From: Conidiobolus incongruus B7586
Lineage: Eukaryota; Entomophthoromycota; Entomophthoromycetes; Entomophthorales; Conidiobolaceae
Assembly (NCBI GenBank): GCA_000697335.1
Contig: JNEM01012444.1
Coordinates: 1-17,443 of the forward strand
Direction: 5' to 3'
Length of the DNA: 17,443 nucleotides
The notes beneath the pieces are model-generated. The model was not told where the DNA came from. It saw only the letters and a program-made list of their open reading frames with translations, and did not search any database. Below, piece by piece: positions 1-9,666 of the stretch. How positions within the stretch are numbered: the stretch's first letter is position 1; each line of letters begins with the position of its first letter. Made by a program: the position numbers and the translations under genes.

Positions 1-440
1 TTAATAAGCTTTGTTTACTGATATATTTACTTGTTATATGGATATAAAATTAATACTTTTTTTGTATTATATTGGTTATATCAATAACTACACTTATATT
101 ACTATATAGATTAATATTTTATTAATATAAAGAATAAAGCAATAAATATCAGTTTTTTAATAAATAAGCCTTTAATAATTAAATAAGAATATATTGTTAT
201 TGTTATTATTATTATTTTTAATAAAAGCTTATCAAATAAAATTTCAAGAATATAATATTATTAAGTCTGTAAATATCTATAATAATTTGTATTATTATTT
301 ATTATTTTTATTTTCTAAAAAATAACTATATAATCTCTCAATAATTTTTATATTTATCATAAATACCGGTATTATTTTTGGAAATATCTTTGATTTTGGA
401 AATAATAATAATAAAATTTTTTTAACCTAATAATTATTAA
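1..440. other. AT-rich intergenic DNA
   Basis: This stretch is almost wholly A and T, with homopolymer runs and simple ATT/TTA repeats and frequent stops in all frames. I see no gene, RNA gene or terminal inverted repeat in it. It may hold the outer end of the adjacent mariner relic, but I could not find an edge. Confidence 0.6.
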
Positions 441-905
441 TATTATATAATTTAAATAATTGCAATTTTTTGTAATTGAAAAAAATAAATATTTTAATAT
501 ATAAAAAGTAAAAATAAATATATAATATAAAATTAATAATTTTTTTTATTTCTAATAATTTTTTGATATACTTTTAATAAAGATCTAATACTTAAAATAT
601 AATTCTTTTTATTAAAGATTATAATTTGATGTTTTATAAACTAATTAAATTTTCCTATAGAAATTTTCTTTTTTACAAGCTAGTTTTTTAATTACCTAAA
701 ACAATTATAATTACATAGGTTATAATCTAAAGAATATACTAGATATAGTATTTTTTTTAGTTATTTTTAATTAAAAAGTTTTTTATAACTTTAAATTTAT
801 GTATTTTATAATTATCATGTAAAATAATTAGTTTTCATAAATTATATTTAGAATATTAATTAAAAATAATTTTATTTAAAAAAAATATAAAGTTTACTAA
901 TAATT
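441..905 (-). mobile_element. mariner relic, copy 1 (heavily decayed)
   Basis: This segment aligns base for base, with few gaps, to the mariner relic at about 1291-1760 and lies in the same orientation. It corresponds to the 3' half of a mariner transposase plus 3' flank. No catalytic motif is readable here. The identity rests on the alignment to the second copy, where the DDD motifs survive. In the best-aligned part (about 588-905) nearly all differences are C to T or G to A in this copy, so codons such as CAA and TGG have become stops throughout. It is non-functional. The outer ends and terminal inverted repeats could not be located. The family call is firm through copy 2, but the exact borders are approximate. 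Confidence 0.72.
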
Positions 906-1290
906 AATTTTCTTTTAACAACTAAATAAAAATAACATATGTTATTATAATCCATTATAACAATTAATATTTACTTATTAACAAAGTGTTTATTTAAAGG
1001 AATTTATAAAAAAAGATGATTTAACTTAATCTAACACCTTAATTTATGTTTTAGTAAAAGATTATACAAAAAAAATCTAAGATTCATTAATTATAATGAT
1101 TTATTATAAAAGTTTTAGTTTCTAGTTATACCTTAGTAAGTTTTGTTTAATAATAGCTACTTTAGCTTTTTTTTAAGTTTTAGTTAAATTATAAGATACC
1201 TATTTTATATTTTTATTAATTAATTTTAAAGTGTTTTAATAGTTCTTTAGTTGAAATAAAAAGGTATTTTTCAATATAATTTTTTATTTT
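906..1290. other. AT-rich spacer between the two mariner copies
   Basis: This spacer separates the aligned blocks of the two relics. On the minus strand it could be the 5' transposase half of copy 1, since it lies where that half should be and stops of the TAA/TAG type are dense. However, I cannot read the expected helix-turn-helix or first-aspartate motif, so I leave it unassigned. Confidence 0.4.
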
Positions 1291-1760
1291 ATTATTACTC
1301 TGTATTTTTAATAATAGGAATTTTTTGCAATTAAAAATAAATAAACATTTGAATATATGATATATAAAAATAAATATATAATATAAATTTAATAGTTTCT
1401 TTTATTATTAATAACTTTTTACTATACTTTTAACAAACTTCTAACACCTAAAAAACAGTTCTTTTTATTAAGGACTGAAATTTGATGTTTCACAAACCAA
1501 TTAAATTTTCCTGTAGAAATTTTCTTTCCTGCAAGCTGGATTTTAATTGCCCAAAGCAATTATAATCACATAGGTTATAATCAAGGGAATATACTGGATG
1601 TGGTAATTCTTTCCAGTTATTTTTAATTAGAAAGTTTTTTATAGGTTTAAATTTATGTATTTTACAATTATCATGCAAAATAATAGGTCTTCTCAAATTA
1701 TATTGAGAACACTAATTAGAAATACTTTTATTTAAAAAAGCAATATATAGTTTACTATTA
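1291..1760 (-). mobile_element. mariner relic, copy 2 (transposase C-terminal half)
   Basis: The minus-strand reading at 1490-1696 is the C-terminal half of a mariner transposase of the Tc1/mariner superfamily, which cuts and pastes its element. Readable motifs are LHDN (second catalytic aspartate), LPHPVYSLDY, and CDYNCF (third catalytic aspartate). Exactly 34 residues separate the second and third aspartates, giving the D34D spacing typical of mariner. The reading is closed on the N-terminal side by a stop where a glutamine codon is expected, and the N-terminal helix-turn-helix half and first aspartate are not recognisable upstream. The element is therefore a dead fragment. A second, more decayed copy lies about 850 bp to the left in the same orientation. 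No terminal inverted repeats or TA duplication could be assigned. Confidence 0.88.
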
Positions 1761-1764
1761 ACTT

Positions 1765-1845
1765 TGTATATATTTATTTATTTTAAACTAATAATATGTT
1801 TGAAAAATCAGAAATTAAAAAATTTCCTATTATTTCAAATTCAAG
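1765..1845 (+). repeat. direct repeat, left copy
   Basis: This block of about 75 bp, containing the core AATAATATGTTTGAAAAA, recurs at about 2161-2237 in the same orientation with a few substitutions and a short gap. It directly abuts the mariner relic at its 5' side. It may be part of the same element or of a second, truncated insertion. Confidence 0.65.
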
Positions 1846-2113
1846 GTAATAACAATTAAAAGAGTGATAATTAAAATTAATTTTTTAGATTTTAACAAGT
1901 TTTAGATCTCTATTAATCTTATAATAATTTACCTAGCAATAAATTGTTAATTTAGATAATATTTTATTACTAAAAGCTACTTGTAAATTTTAAACAATAT
2001 TAGATGGTTTGTGGTTAAGTTTTACTATACTAAAATAAAAATTACTATTTGTTTAAACATAATTAAATTAAATAACTAATTTTAAAAATTAATTTTTTAA
2101 TCAAAAAAATTAT

Positions 2114-2131
2114 TATATATATATATATATA
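2114..2131. repeat. (AT)n microsatellite
   Basis: An uninterrupted run of alternating T and A, about nine dinucleotide units. It is a simple repeat without assigned function. Confidence 0.9.
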
Positions 2132-2160
2132 ATTCAAAACTATTTATTTTCCTATTTGTT

Positions 2161-2237
2161 TTGTATATATTTTTTATTTGAAACTAATAATATGTTTGAA
2201 AAATTAGAAATTAAAAAATTTTCTATTTCTTCAATTC
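2161..2237 (+). repeat. direct repeat, right copy
   Basis: This is the second copy of the block at about 1765-1845. Some C positions of the left copy are T here (for example in the TTTCCT / TTTTCT segment), while one G is retained here but lost there, so both copies have decayed independently. Confidence 0.65.
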
Positions 2238-2860
2238 TATAATAATATTTTGACTTTGTAATTAATCAAATATTAATTGTAGTTTCTATTAGCTATATTA
2301 ATTTGATAGATAATTAGATCAGTAAATCAAATATAAGATACTCATATTTTTAAATTATATTGGACTGAATTATGAATAAATAAATTTTGAAATATAAACT
2401 ATTTAAATTTATTATCTAATCATATAAGTTACTTTAATAAATATTTATAATCATTTTTATAATAATAAATTATATTTTAATAAAATTCCAAGCTTTCAAC
2501 TTGAATACCATTAGTTTTAATAAATGTTTTTGATAAAGAAATAATATATTAAAGTAGTGATTTATTAAAGTTTTGATGATTACTTAATATATCAATATAC
2601 AAAATATATGAATCATTCCAACTGGTTTAATATTGATAAAATATAAATTATTAATATGATTATTAAATATATTGGTTATATTAGCAAAATAAGGAAAATA
2701 ATTATAATAGGTCATTTTAACTTAATATATAATTTTTTTATAATAATTGGTTCAAATATATATATTTATCATTGATAAAGGAGTTAAAATTAATAAAATT
2801 AAACAATGTATTATACAATGTAAATTATTCTTTAATACTAGCTATAATATTTTTGACAAA

Positions 2861-3179
2861 TTAGAAGGATAAATATTCCAATATTATTTTGATCGTAAGT
2901 GTACAATTATCACAACATACTGGAAATTGGGACGAATAGCATTTTCTAAAACTAAAATAATAAGGCGTAGTATAATAAAAGTTATTTTCACATTTATAAA
3001 GATTTGTAAAATTCAATGATAAATAAGAGTTACAGCAGCAAGCCATATTCCTATTATTAGCTTGGAAGATGGAAAAATTAAAAAAATTCATCATTAATGC
3101 TATAATAGTAGCCACAACAATTGAAATAGTATGAATGAAAAAATAAAATATATATCACCCCTTTAACACGAATACTCAT
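2861..3179 (-). CDS. candidate small cysteine-rich secreted protein (doubtful)
   Basis: I do not recognise this protein. The minus-strand frame ending at 2861 is open back to about 3150. It begins with a long hydrophobic stretch (through HTISIVVATIIALMM) that would serve as a signal peptide or membrane anchor. After it comes a short domain with eight cysteines: a CCC triplet, two single cysteines, then C-x7-CC-x2-C. Within this frame the first ATG is inside the hydrophobic stretch. A better-placed ATG at 3177-3179 (MSIRVKGV) reads in another frame and would join through a run of T near 3140 only if one base is in error. The region is richer in G and C than its surroundings. Three ATTGG boxes (minus strand) lie within 60 bp upstream of the distal ATG. 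The cysteine order does not match a hydrophobin. It may instead be a spurious ORF. Confidence 0.35.
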
Positions 3180-5390
3180 CCAATATATGTTCTGGCCAAT
3201 AAGCATAAAAAACTAAGACAACTCTATATTTAGCCAATATAAAAGAATTGAAAGTGGAGCTGTATTATAAAAGTGAACCATAGAAATTCTAGTCCAAATT
3301 TTGTTACTAATCAAAGTACAAGTTCAATAAAATGGACAAATAAAATTGTTATAAATTCAATTGCTCTATTAATAATATGTTTTATATTTTAAATTATTGA
3401 ATATATTTTAATAATTTAATATATATAATCTGGTTGATTCAAACTTTTAAAGTGTGAGGATGGTTTAAAGTTTATTTCATTTATTAAGTAAATCCACTTT
3501 TGATGCTATATATCCAGAGAAAATTTTAAAATTATTAATATTCTTTTTTTAAATTAATATGTTATGATACTATAAATAAATTTAATAAGTAAAATTTAAT
3601 CAGTTACTAACGTATATATATAAATATTGATATATTTAATAATGATTTTGTTAGATCAATATAATAATTTTTTAGTATTGAAATATTTTAGAAAATTATA
3701 TTTATAATGAATATTAAAAATTAAAAAAAAAATTTATTATTGTAAAATTATATATAACTTATTGTTAAATTTTTTAAATTACAAAAAATTAATCATCTAT
3801 AATTAGATAATAATATACCTAATATTTTTCAATAATTGGCATTATCCTATCATTATATATATAAAATTTAATTATTCACAAATATTAAAAATAAGTGAGA
3901 GTGATATAACTATTAATGATTTTAATTTGATAATAAAGATTTATTATATCTATTGATAAACTTTAAAAAAGGGTCAGTTGAAGTATTTCTAGGATTTGTA
4001 TAACAAAAGAATTTATATATAATAAGATTTTATAATATGAGTATATTAAATTCAAATATTGTTAGTGTTCTCATTTTAAATATATAGAAATTTAAATAAT
4101 AAGTTTACTAATTTTAAATTAATATTTAAATTCATAAATAGAGCTTAAAAAATAATATGAATTTAATACACAGGTTTTTATAATTTATTTTCAAAATTAC
4201 AGCTCTAATTTTGAAATATAAAGTCGAAATATAATCAAATTCTTTAACTCACCAAAACAATAATAGTCATATGGATTTATATTTGGTGAATTGGGGTATA
4301 TACTAATAAAAACCAGTTTTTTTGAAATTTTCTTTTAATTTTTATTATATATATAATTGTTATATTATAAAATAAATAATTATTTAATTGAACTTTTCTT
4401 ATGCCAATATATAGCATTAGTTATTAAAAATCTAAAATATATTTTATTATTATAATTTATTTTTATTGGTAATAATTAATGGAAAACAAACATTATTAAT
4501 ATGTATACTTAATAATATTTGCTTTTCAAATAATTTTTATTTTGGAATATAATGGATTATATATTAGAATCCATAATTTATTTATTATAATATTATTTTT
4601 AAACATAGTAAGATAAGTATTATAATAATATAAATTTATATTACCTATTTTTTTCTCTCATCGATTTAATTTTTAGTTAAAATATAAAGAATTTGTATTT
4701 CTTTGGTTAGTTACAGATTAAAGATAATATTAACAAGGTAAGACTTATATGTCAGATTTTACATTTTTGAGTTGATTAAATTAATTTGTAGTACTACACT
4801 TTGAAAGCACTTTGCTACGTGAATGATTGATATATAATGTTTCGCATAGCATGATGTTTTGATAATCCAGGTAAAATTTTAAATTTGGTGATTTTCAGTC
4901 ATTTTGTTTTATTGAAATTCTGTTAGCAAGTTAAGTTTTATATATATAAATATAAATAGTGAAAATGATGATTATTAGATCATTTACAATTATTTAAAAT
5001 AATATTAAAATTAGTGTAAAATAATTATGAAAATAGTATTTGATATCAAGTATAGGAAATTACTTTTTGAATCACTGAATATCAATATATCAATTAATAA
5101 ATAAGATGAGTAATATTTTCAATCTTAATATAAAAATTAAGCGTTTACTCCACAATATAATGATTTACTAGACTAATATGGTATAATATTGTATTTAAAA
5201 TTTTTTACAATTTTATGGAATTCAAAATTTTCAATAAGATTTACAAATTGTGAACCATTGAACTAGTTTTTATTTAAAAAGTTTTATGGATTTGTCCCAC
5301 AAAGTTATTGAATAAAAGATTTGATAAAATATTGGATTCAAGATGAATATAGTTTGTTAGCTATGCTAATCAATAATTTATTATATTCAC
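3180..5390. other. long AT-rich intergenic region
   Basis: From 3180 to about 3350 the composition is moderate and includes ATTGG/CCAAT boxes that could belong to a promoter for the leftward candidate gene. From about 3360 to 4650 it is extremely AT-rich with no coding signal. From about 4680 to 5390 the GC content rises slightly toward the DNase gene, but I find no second gene, exon or RNA. Confidence 0.5.
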
Positions 5391-5398
5391 TATAAAAA
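5391..5398 (+). promoter_or_regulatory. TATA-like box upstream of the DNase gene
   Basis: TATAAAAA lies 30 bp before the ATG. In DNA this AT-rich the match is weak evidence, and if it is real the 5' leader would be very short. Confidence 0.25.
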
Positions 5399-5420
5399 TT
5401 AATATATCAATTATTTAAAC

Positions 5421-6476
5421 ATGCCCCATAAATTTTTAATAGGAGCTTTTAATGTTAGACATTTTAGCATTAACAAATTTCAAGATGGAATGCAAACTCA
5501 AGATATTCTAATTAAGATATTGAAGAGATACGATATTATATTTCTTCAAGAAGTAAGAGAAAAGGAAGAACCAACTTCTAGAGATATTATGGGTGGAACT
5601 TCTGGCGCTCCTATACCTGTTGAAAGTCCTCTTGTTACCAGAATAATCAACAAGATCAGTACACCTCGGAGAAGGTATGACGGAGTTGTCAGTTCGCCGA
5701 TAGGTAGAACGAATCACAAGGAGCGTTATGTTTACCTATATCGAACTGATCTCTTCACACCAACTGCAGTGCATTTATTCGACGACTTAGTAGCTGGCGA
5801 CATTTTTGAACGTGAACCCTATTCAGTCAAATTTCAGCTGAAAAATAATCCTTCAGTCGAAATAGGGATCCTTGGGGTGCATATTAAACCCACTGATGCA
5901 GTCAAAGAGATTGGATCCTTACCTATGGTATTTGATCAGGTAGTTTATGAATGGACTAAACCCCAACCCTATATTCCACCACAACCAATTAATCCATATG
6001 TTCCAGCGCCTGCACCAGTAACTAGAGAACAACGTGAAAAGAAATGGTACCATTATTTACTTAGCTGTCTGTGTCCGTCCTTAGACGAATCAGATCAGCC
6101 TTCTAACAACTATCCCATGCAGCAGCAACAACCCCCTCTGCCCTATCCCCCTCCACCTGTCCCAACTACTCTCATCGGTCCTATTATTATGGGCGACCTC
6201 AATGCTGGGAAAAACTATGTCAGCAAGAAGAATCAAGCAACTCTCGAGGTATTTTCAAATACTGACAAGTTTAAGTGTTTAATTGATAATGATGCTGATA
6301 CTACTGTGACGACGACAAAATATGCATACGACCGAATTATTATCCCAGCCTTCCAACACTCTCACTTTTCTCAGGGACAAGTCTATCAATTTGATGAAAT
6401 TTTTGGTTTGACGAGAGAGAAAGCTTTAGTAGTGAGTGATCATTATCCCGTTGAAGTAAAAGTTACAGTATATTAA
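5421..6476 (+). CDS. DNase I-family endonuclease with proline-rich insertion
   Basis: This intact 351-residue single-exon gene encodes a divalent-metal endonuclease of the DNase I branch of the endonuclease/exonuclease/phosphatase superfamily, which nicks double-stranded DNA. All family landmarks are present: AFNVRHF (Asn11), QEVR (Glu44), KERY (Glu101), VHIKPTDA (His154, Asp158), MGDLNAG (Asp259, Asn261), YAYDR (Asp304) and SDHYPVE (His341). Vertebrate DNase I is about 260 residues when mature. The excess here is mainly a proline/glutamine-rich insertion at about 179-254, just before the catalytic MGDLN strand, containing KKWYHYLL-SCLCPS, and a smaller insertion at about 49-72. There is no signal peptide, and the four cysteines forming the two bovine disulfides are absent, so an intracellular location is likely. 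The ATG is the first in frame and preceded by AAAC. AATAAA overlaps the end of the gene. It could also be called a DNase I-like 1/2/3 homologue. Confidence 0.95.
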   Translation: MPHKFLIGAFNVRHFSINKFQDGMQTQDILIKILKRYDIIFLQEVREKEEPTSRDIMGGTSGAPIPVESPLVTRIINKISTPRRRYDGVVSSPIGRTNHKERYVYLYRTDLFTPTAVHLFDDLVAGDIFEREPYSVKFQLKNNPSVEIGILGVHIKPTDAVKEIGSLPMVFDQVVYEWTKPQPYIPPQPINPYVPAPAPVTREQREKKWYHYLLSCLCPSLDESDQPSNNYPMQQQQPPLPYPPPPVPTTLIGPIIMGDLNAGKNYVSKKNQATLEVFSNTDKFKCLIDNDADTTVTTTKYAYDRIIIPAFQHSHFSQGQVYQFDEIFGLTREKALVVSDHYPVEVKVTVY

Positions 6477-8139
6477 TTAATAAAATTTTAATAATTTTAA
6501 TTCCCACTTTATTCACTAGAGTGGAAAAATGCTCAACCCAATAGAAAATAAATTAATAAATATGAAATATTTCAAAATGATTTCATTAGTAACCTTATAT
6601 TCCATTATCTATTTGAGGATAACAACTAAATTTTTCAAGTTAATGAGATTCCCAATAAATCTGATTTCAATTTAAGTGATATAATTATCTATTTAAATTT
6701 GGGTAAATGTGACAATTTAAATACAAATAAATTTATTTTTAGATTTAGTTTAATTGGTTGAAATTATAAAAATTCGATCAAAAAAATTTTTTTAAATAAT
6801 AATAATAACTTAAAGAAAAAAATGATGGCAATTGTTAATATAACTTTTAGACTCAATTCTAGACATTTATTGTACATAAATATATTGTAGCAGGGTTTAA
6901 AAGAATTGACAAAGTAATATGATATATGTGACAATAATTATATGAATCTACTATAATCTACAAATTGGTATCTTTAAACTAGTCAATATTTACAAAGTTA
7001 AATTGCTGTTGAAAACACTTCTACATTTATCATGTGCCCATTGACTAACTAAAACTTGGCTTCCTTTAAAAATAATTCGAAAACCTTTGAGAAATTTACT
7101 CATAAAATAATCAATGTTAATTGAAATTTTCATGAATTCATTTTTTTAAATTGAGTGGAATTGTGTAATATGAGTGTAATTTTTAATGTTTGAGCTTATT
7201 GTGTACCTTAGAGTATTACAATAATTAAATCATATTAATTAATAATTTAAATTGAATATGATTTTGATACGCTTTATTGTTTGGTGAATTGAAGCACTAT
7301 ATTTTCATAATGATAACCATCTCTATCATTATCTTTTTAGTCGGTATGTTAATGTGCAATGTAATCTATTAACATCATATTGATTTTTTACTGACTTGAG
7401 CTAAAGTTTCGTATTAAATAAAGTAATTTTTAAATCAAATGGAGTGGTAAACTTGCCAAATAATACATTTTAGTACTCTACTAAAGGTTCAAAGTCTTTT
7501 TAAATTTGAGCAATTGATTTAAACTTTATTTCACATTTGCTCAATGTTCTTTCAGTGCCAGTTTATCTGATCTATTGTCATCTAATAAGGAAATGATATT
7601 TATGTGGAAGTTTATCAAAATGGAGGTCGAATGTAAGGTAAAATAATCTGACATTTGACTTTGCCTAAATCCTTGAAAATGGGCTAAATTATTATATATT
7701 ATCTCCTCTCATTGGATATTGGTTTAATTAAAGGAATACACTTTTGAATAAATCTAATTAATGGTAGAGGAACTTGATCGAAATCATAGCAATAGGTGAT
7801 TTTAGGAATGATTGGCTGTATATGGCTTGCTCTCCTGAAACCTAGCCAATAGCATAAGCAATTATAGCAGCTTGGAGATGGGGATGGTTTGAAGTGGTAA
7901 TTGGTTGAAACTTGACTAAGATTTCACACAATGAGATTGAGAATTTTAGTGGGTTCCATTTAATTGTTCAAATACCCAAATTTGGAATCTGAAGCAACGA
8001 GTGTGTAATAAATGTACAAATTGGTTGAAATATAAATTGCGCACTGGTCACCAATCCTTGAAACAGTTTTTGTCTTTTGGCTATCATTGGCAAAACCAAT
8101 TAATATAAACACATATTCGGATTCTTTTTTCTCTTTTTC
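6477..8139. other. intergenic region with recurring ATTGG/CCAAT motifs
   Basis: No ORF, RNA gene or transposon motif is legible. The 12-mer AATTGGTTGAAA occurs exactly three times (6752, 7899, 8019), and further isolated ATTGG or CCAAT pentamers are scattered from about 7700 to 8100. GC content rises toward the downstream gene. The last few hundred bases look like a 5' regulatory region for the gene starting at 8140. Confidence 0.55.
8086..8109 (+). promoter_or_regulatory. inverted CCAAT pair and TATAAA before the 8140 gene
   Basis: ATTGG-CAAAA-CCAAT forms a perfect inverted pair of CCAAT boxes at 8086-8100, followed by TATAAA at 8104-8109, about 31 bp before the ATG at 8140. CCAAT boxes are the known target of the NF-Y/Hap2-3-5 complex. 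Use of this site is inferred from position only. Confidence 0.45.
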
Positions 8140-8989
8140 ATGGTTTCACCTCACCTCATCTTGGAAGACACACCGATTCCTTCGGATATAGTTAAACAGA
8201 GTAATAAATGGGGCTTCTCTCTTTTCAATAAAAAGTCAAAGATTGAATACACAACAACCTCTCCTCTTTGGCCTTTCAATGATAATAACACCAATGTCTA
8301 GTCCTTATTCAATATCAGATGACAATTTGGCTCACCATCTCTCCTTTGTTGCTGATGAGCTCGCAAACAACAAAATGCCACCTCCTCTAAGAACTTCAAA
8401 ATCATGGACAAAACTAGTAAAATTGAATCCAATTACCCGCACAATTAACGCTGTTCAGAGAGCAACACAGCGCAAAAAGAAAAATCAATCCAGTGATGAA
8501 TTTGAAAACTTCATGACATCTGAACCATTTCTACCCTCATATTTAGATTCCATGTACCCTTCTCTAGGTTTTCCAAATAATGGTATTGAAAAAATATCTA
8601 ACTTACCCCCTACACAATCAGCATATTTACTCAGCATGCAAAAACTCAAACACTACAATCGAAGGCCACTAGTTCAACTGGTGCTTATCCAACATGTAGT
8701 CAGCCGCATTCGCAGTGAAGAAGGTAGTCCCCCACTTCCGCCGATTCCTCGCAAGGTGTCACCAATTCAACCTCTAATCAGATCAAATTCATTTACTTCA
8801 CAAGACAAACCATTACCCCCAAGCCCCACACGAAGTAATTCTACAAGCTTCAAACCTGTTCTACATTTCAGAAAAAAATCGACAAAACAGCGACAAGCAA
8901 TTCCACAATTTCCATCACCTAGTGAGAGTGAAGATCAGGAAGATATTCCTCTGGGGTTATTACAAAAATCTATCGCAGAAGTAATTTAA
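8140..8989 (+). CDS. proline/serine-rich protein of unknown function, one frame break
   Basis: I do not recognise the family. The gene most likely starts at the ATG at 8140: that frame stays open for 53 codons (MVSPHLILEDTPIPSD..., then a basic KWGFSLFNKK segment) and stops at 8299. A second frame then carries the protein from about 8283 to 8989, so one small indel lies near 8283-8298. An alternative is that translation starts at 8243 in the second frame, giving 248 residues. Visible features, numbered from 8243, are: a folded-looking part at about 24-155 (DDNLAHHLSFVADEL, PSYLDSMYPSLGFP, LKHYNRRPLVQLVL); a basic patch KKK near 78; class II and class I SH3-ligand motifs LPPIPRK (165-171) and KPLPPSP (189-195); two RSNS sites typical of basophilic kinases or 14-3-3 docking (180-183, 197-200); and an acidic tail. 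It is likely an intracellular adaptor or scaffold, which is inference only. Confidence 0.75.
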
Positions 8990-9023
8990 TTAACATCATA
9001 CTCTCAGTGCATCATATCGTCCA

Positions 9024-9063
9024 ACATCGCATCATCGTCACCATCATCATCATCATCATCCAT
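9024..9063. repeat. (CAT)n-rich trinucleotide tract
   Basis: Six uninterrupted CAT units at 9042-9059, preceded by imperfect ATC/GTC units. It lies in the presumed 3' untranslated region of the preceding gene, about 35 bp after its stop. Confidence 0.85.
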
Positions 9064-9194
9064 AGATTCAAAATAAGCATCCAATTATTTCATGATACTT
9101 GTATAATATTTGATTGATAGCTTATGAAGTGAGCTTAATTATTTTAAGTTAGTTAACCTCCATATTGAAGCACAAACCAAAATCCATTAAGAAA

Positions 9195-9210
9195 CATAGC
9201 ATAGCATAGC
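9195..9210. repeat. short CATAG pentanucleotide repeat
   Basis: Three tandem CATAG units in intergenic DNA. It is too short to suggest more than replication slippage. Confidence 0.7.
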
Positions 9211-9666
9211 AGAGTATTGAAACCGGTTAATAGGCGAGTAACGTCACCACTTTTAAATTAACCATATCAATTATTTTAACACTTTCATATTTCATCACTC
9301 ATCTTCAACGAGTTTAGAAAAGTGGAATATCCGATATGTAATGTCAACTCCCTAAACTCCATAACCAAATCAATGATTAAAATGTTTTATTGCAAATAAA
9401 TACCATGCAGAAATTATTATAAATAAAATACTTAAAATATTTTATTATCCAATTGATTCTTTCTCTTTTTAGAGTCCATATAGTCAGCTTTATTGAAATT
9501 ATTCAAATTTAATTAACTTTTAACACATTGAAATAATTGCTTATAATCAAACATGGGATACAGATTGTTGATTAAATTGGTTAAAAATGATTTTGTATTG
9601 TTATTGGTTAAAAATTACTATATCATATGATACGATTTGCAGAGTAAATATTCCAATCTATTCATT

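Larger units (their letters stand above)
1846..2860. other. AT-rich intergenic DNA with one repeat and one microsatellite
   Basis: Apart from the direct repeat near 2161 and the AT dinucleotide tract near 2114, this is low-complexity DNA with stops in all frames. It lies where the 5' half of mariner copy 2 would be expected, but no transposase motif is legible. No RNA gene was seen. Confidence 0.5.
8990..9666. other. intergenic region after the 8140 gene
   Basis: It holds the CAT-rich tract and the CATAG repeat listed separately, and otherwise no coding or RNA signal that I can see. Confidence 0.5.

Noticed and set aside
5508-5717. Minus-strand ORF of 69 codons inside the DNase gene
   Set aside because: It is antisense to a strongly conserved coding region and shows no motif of its own.
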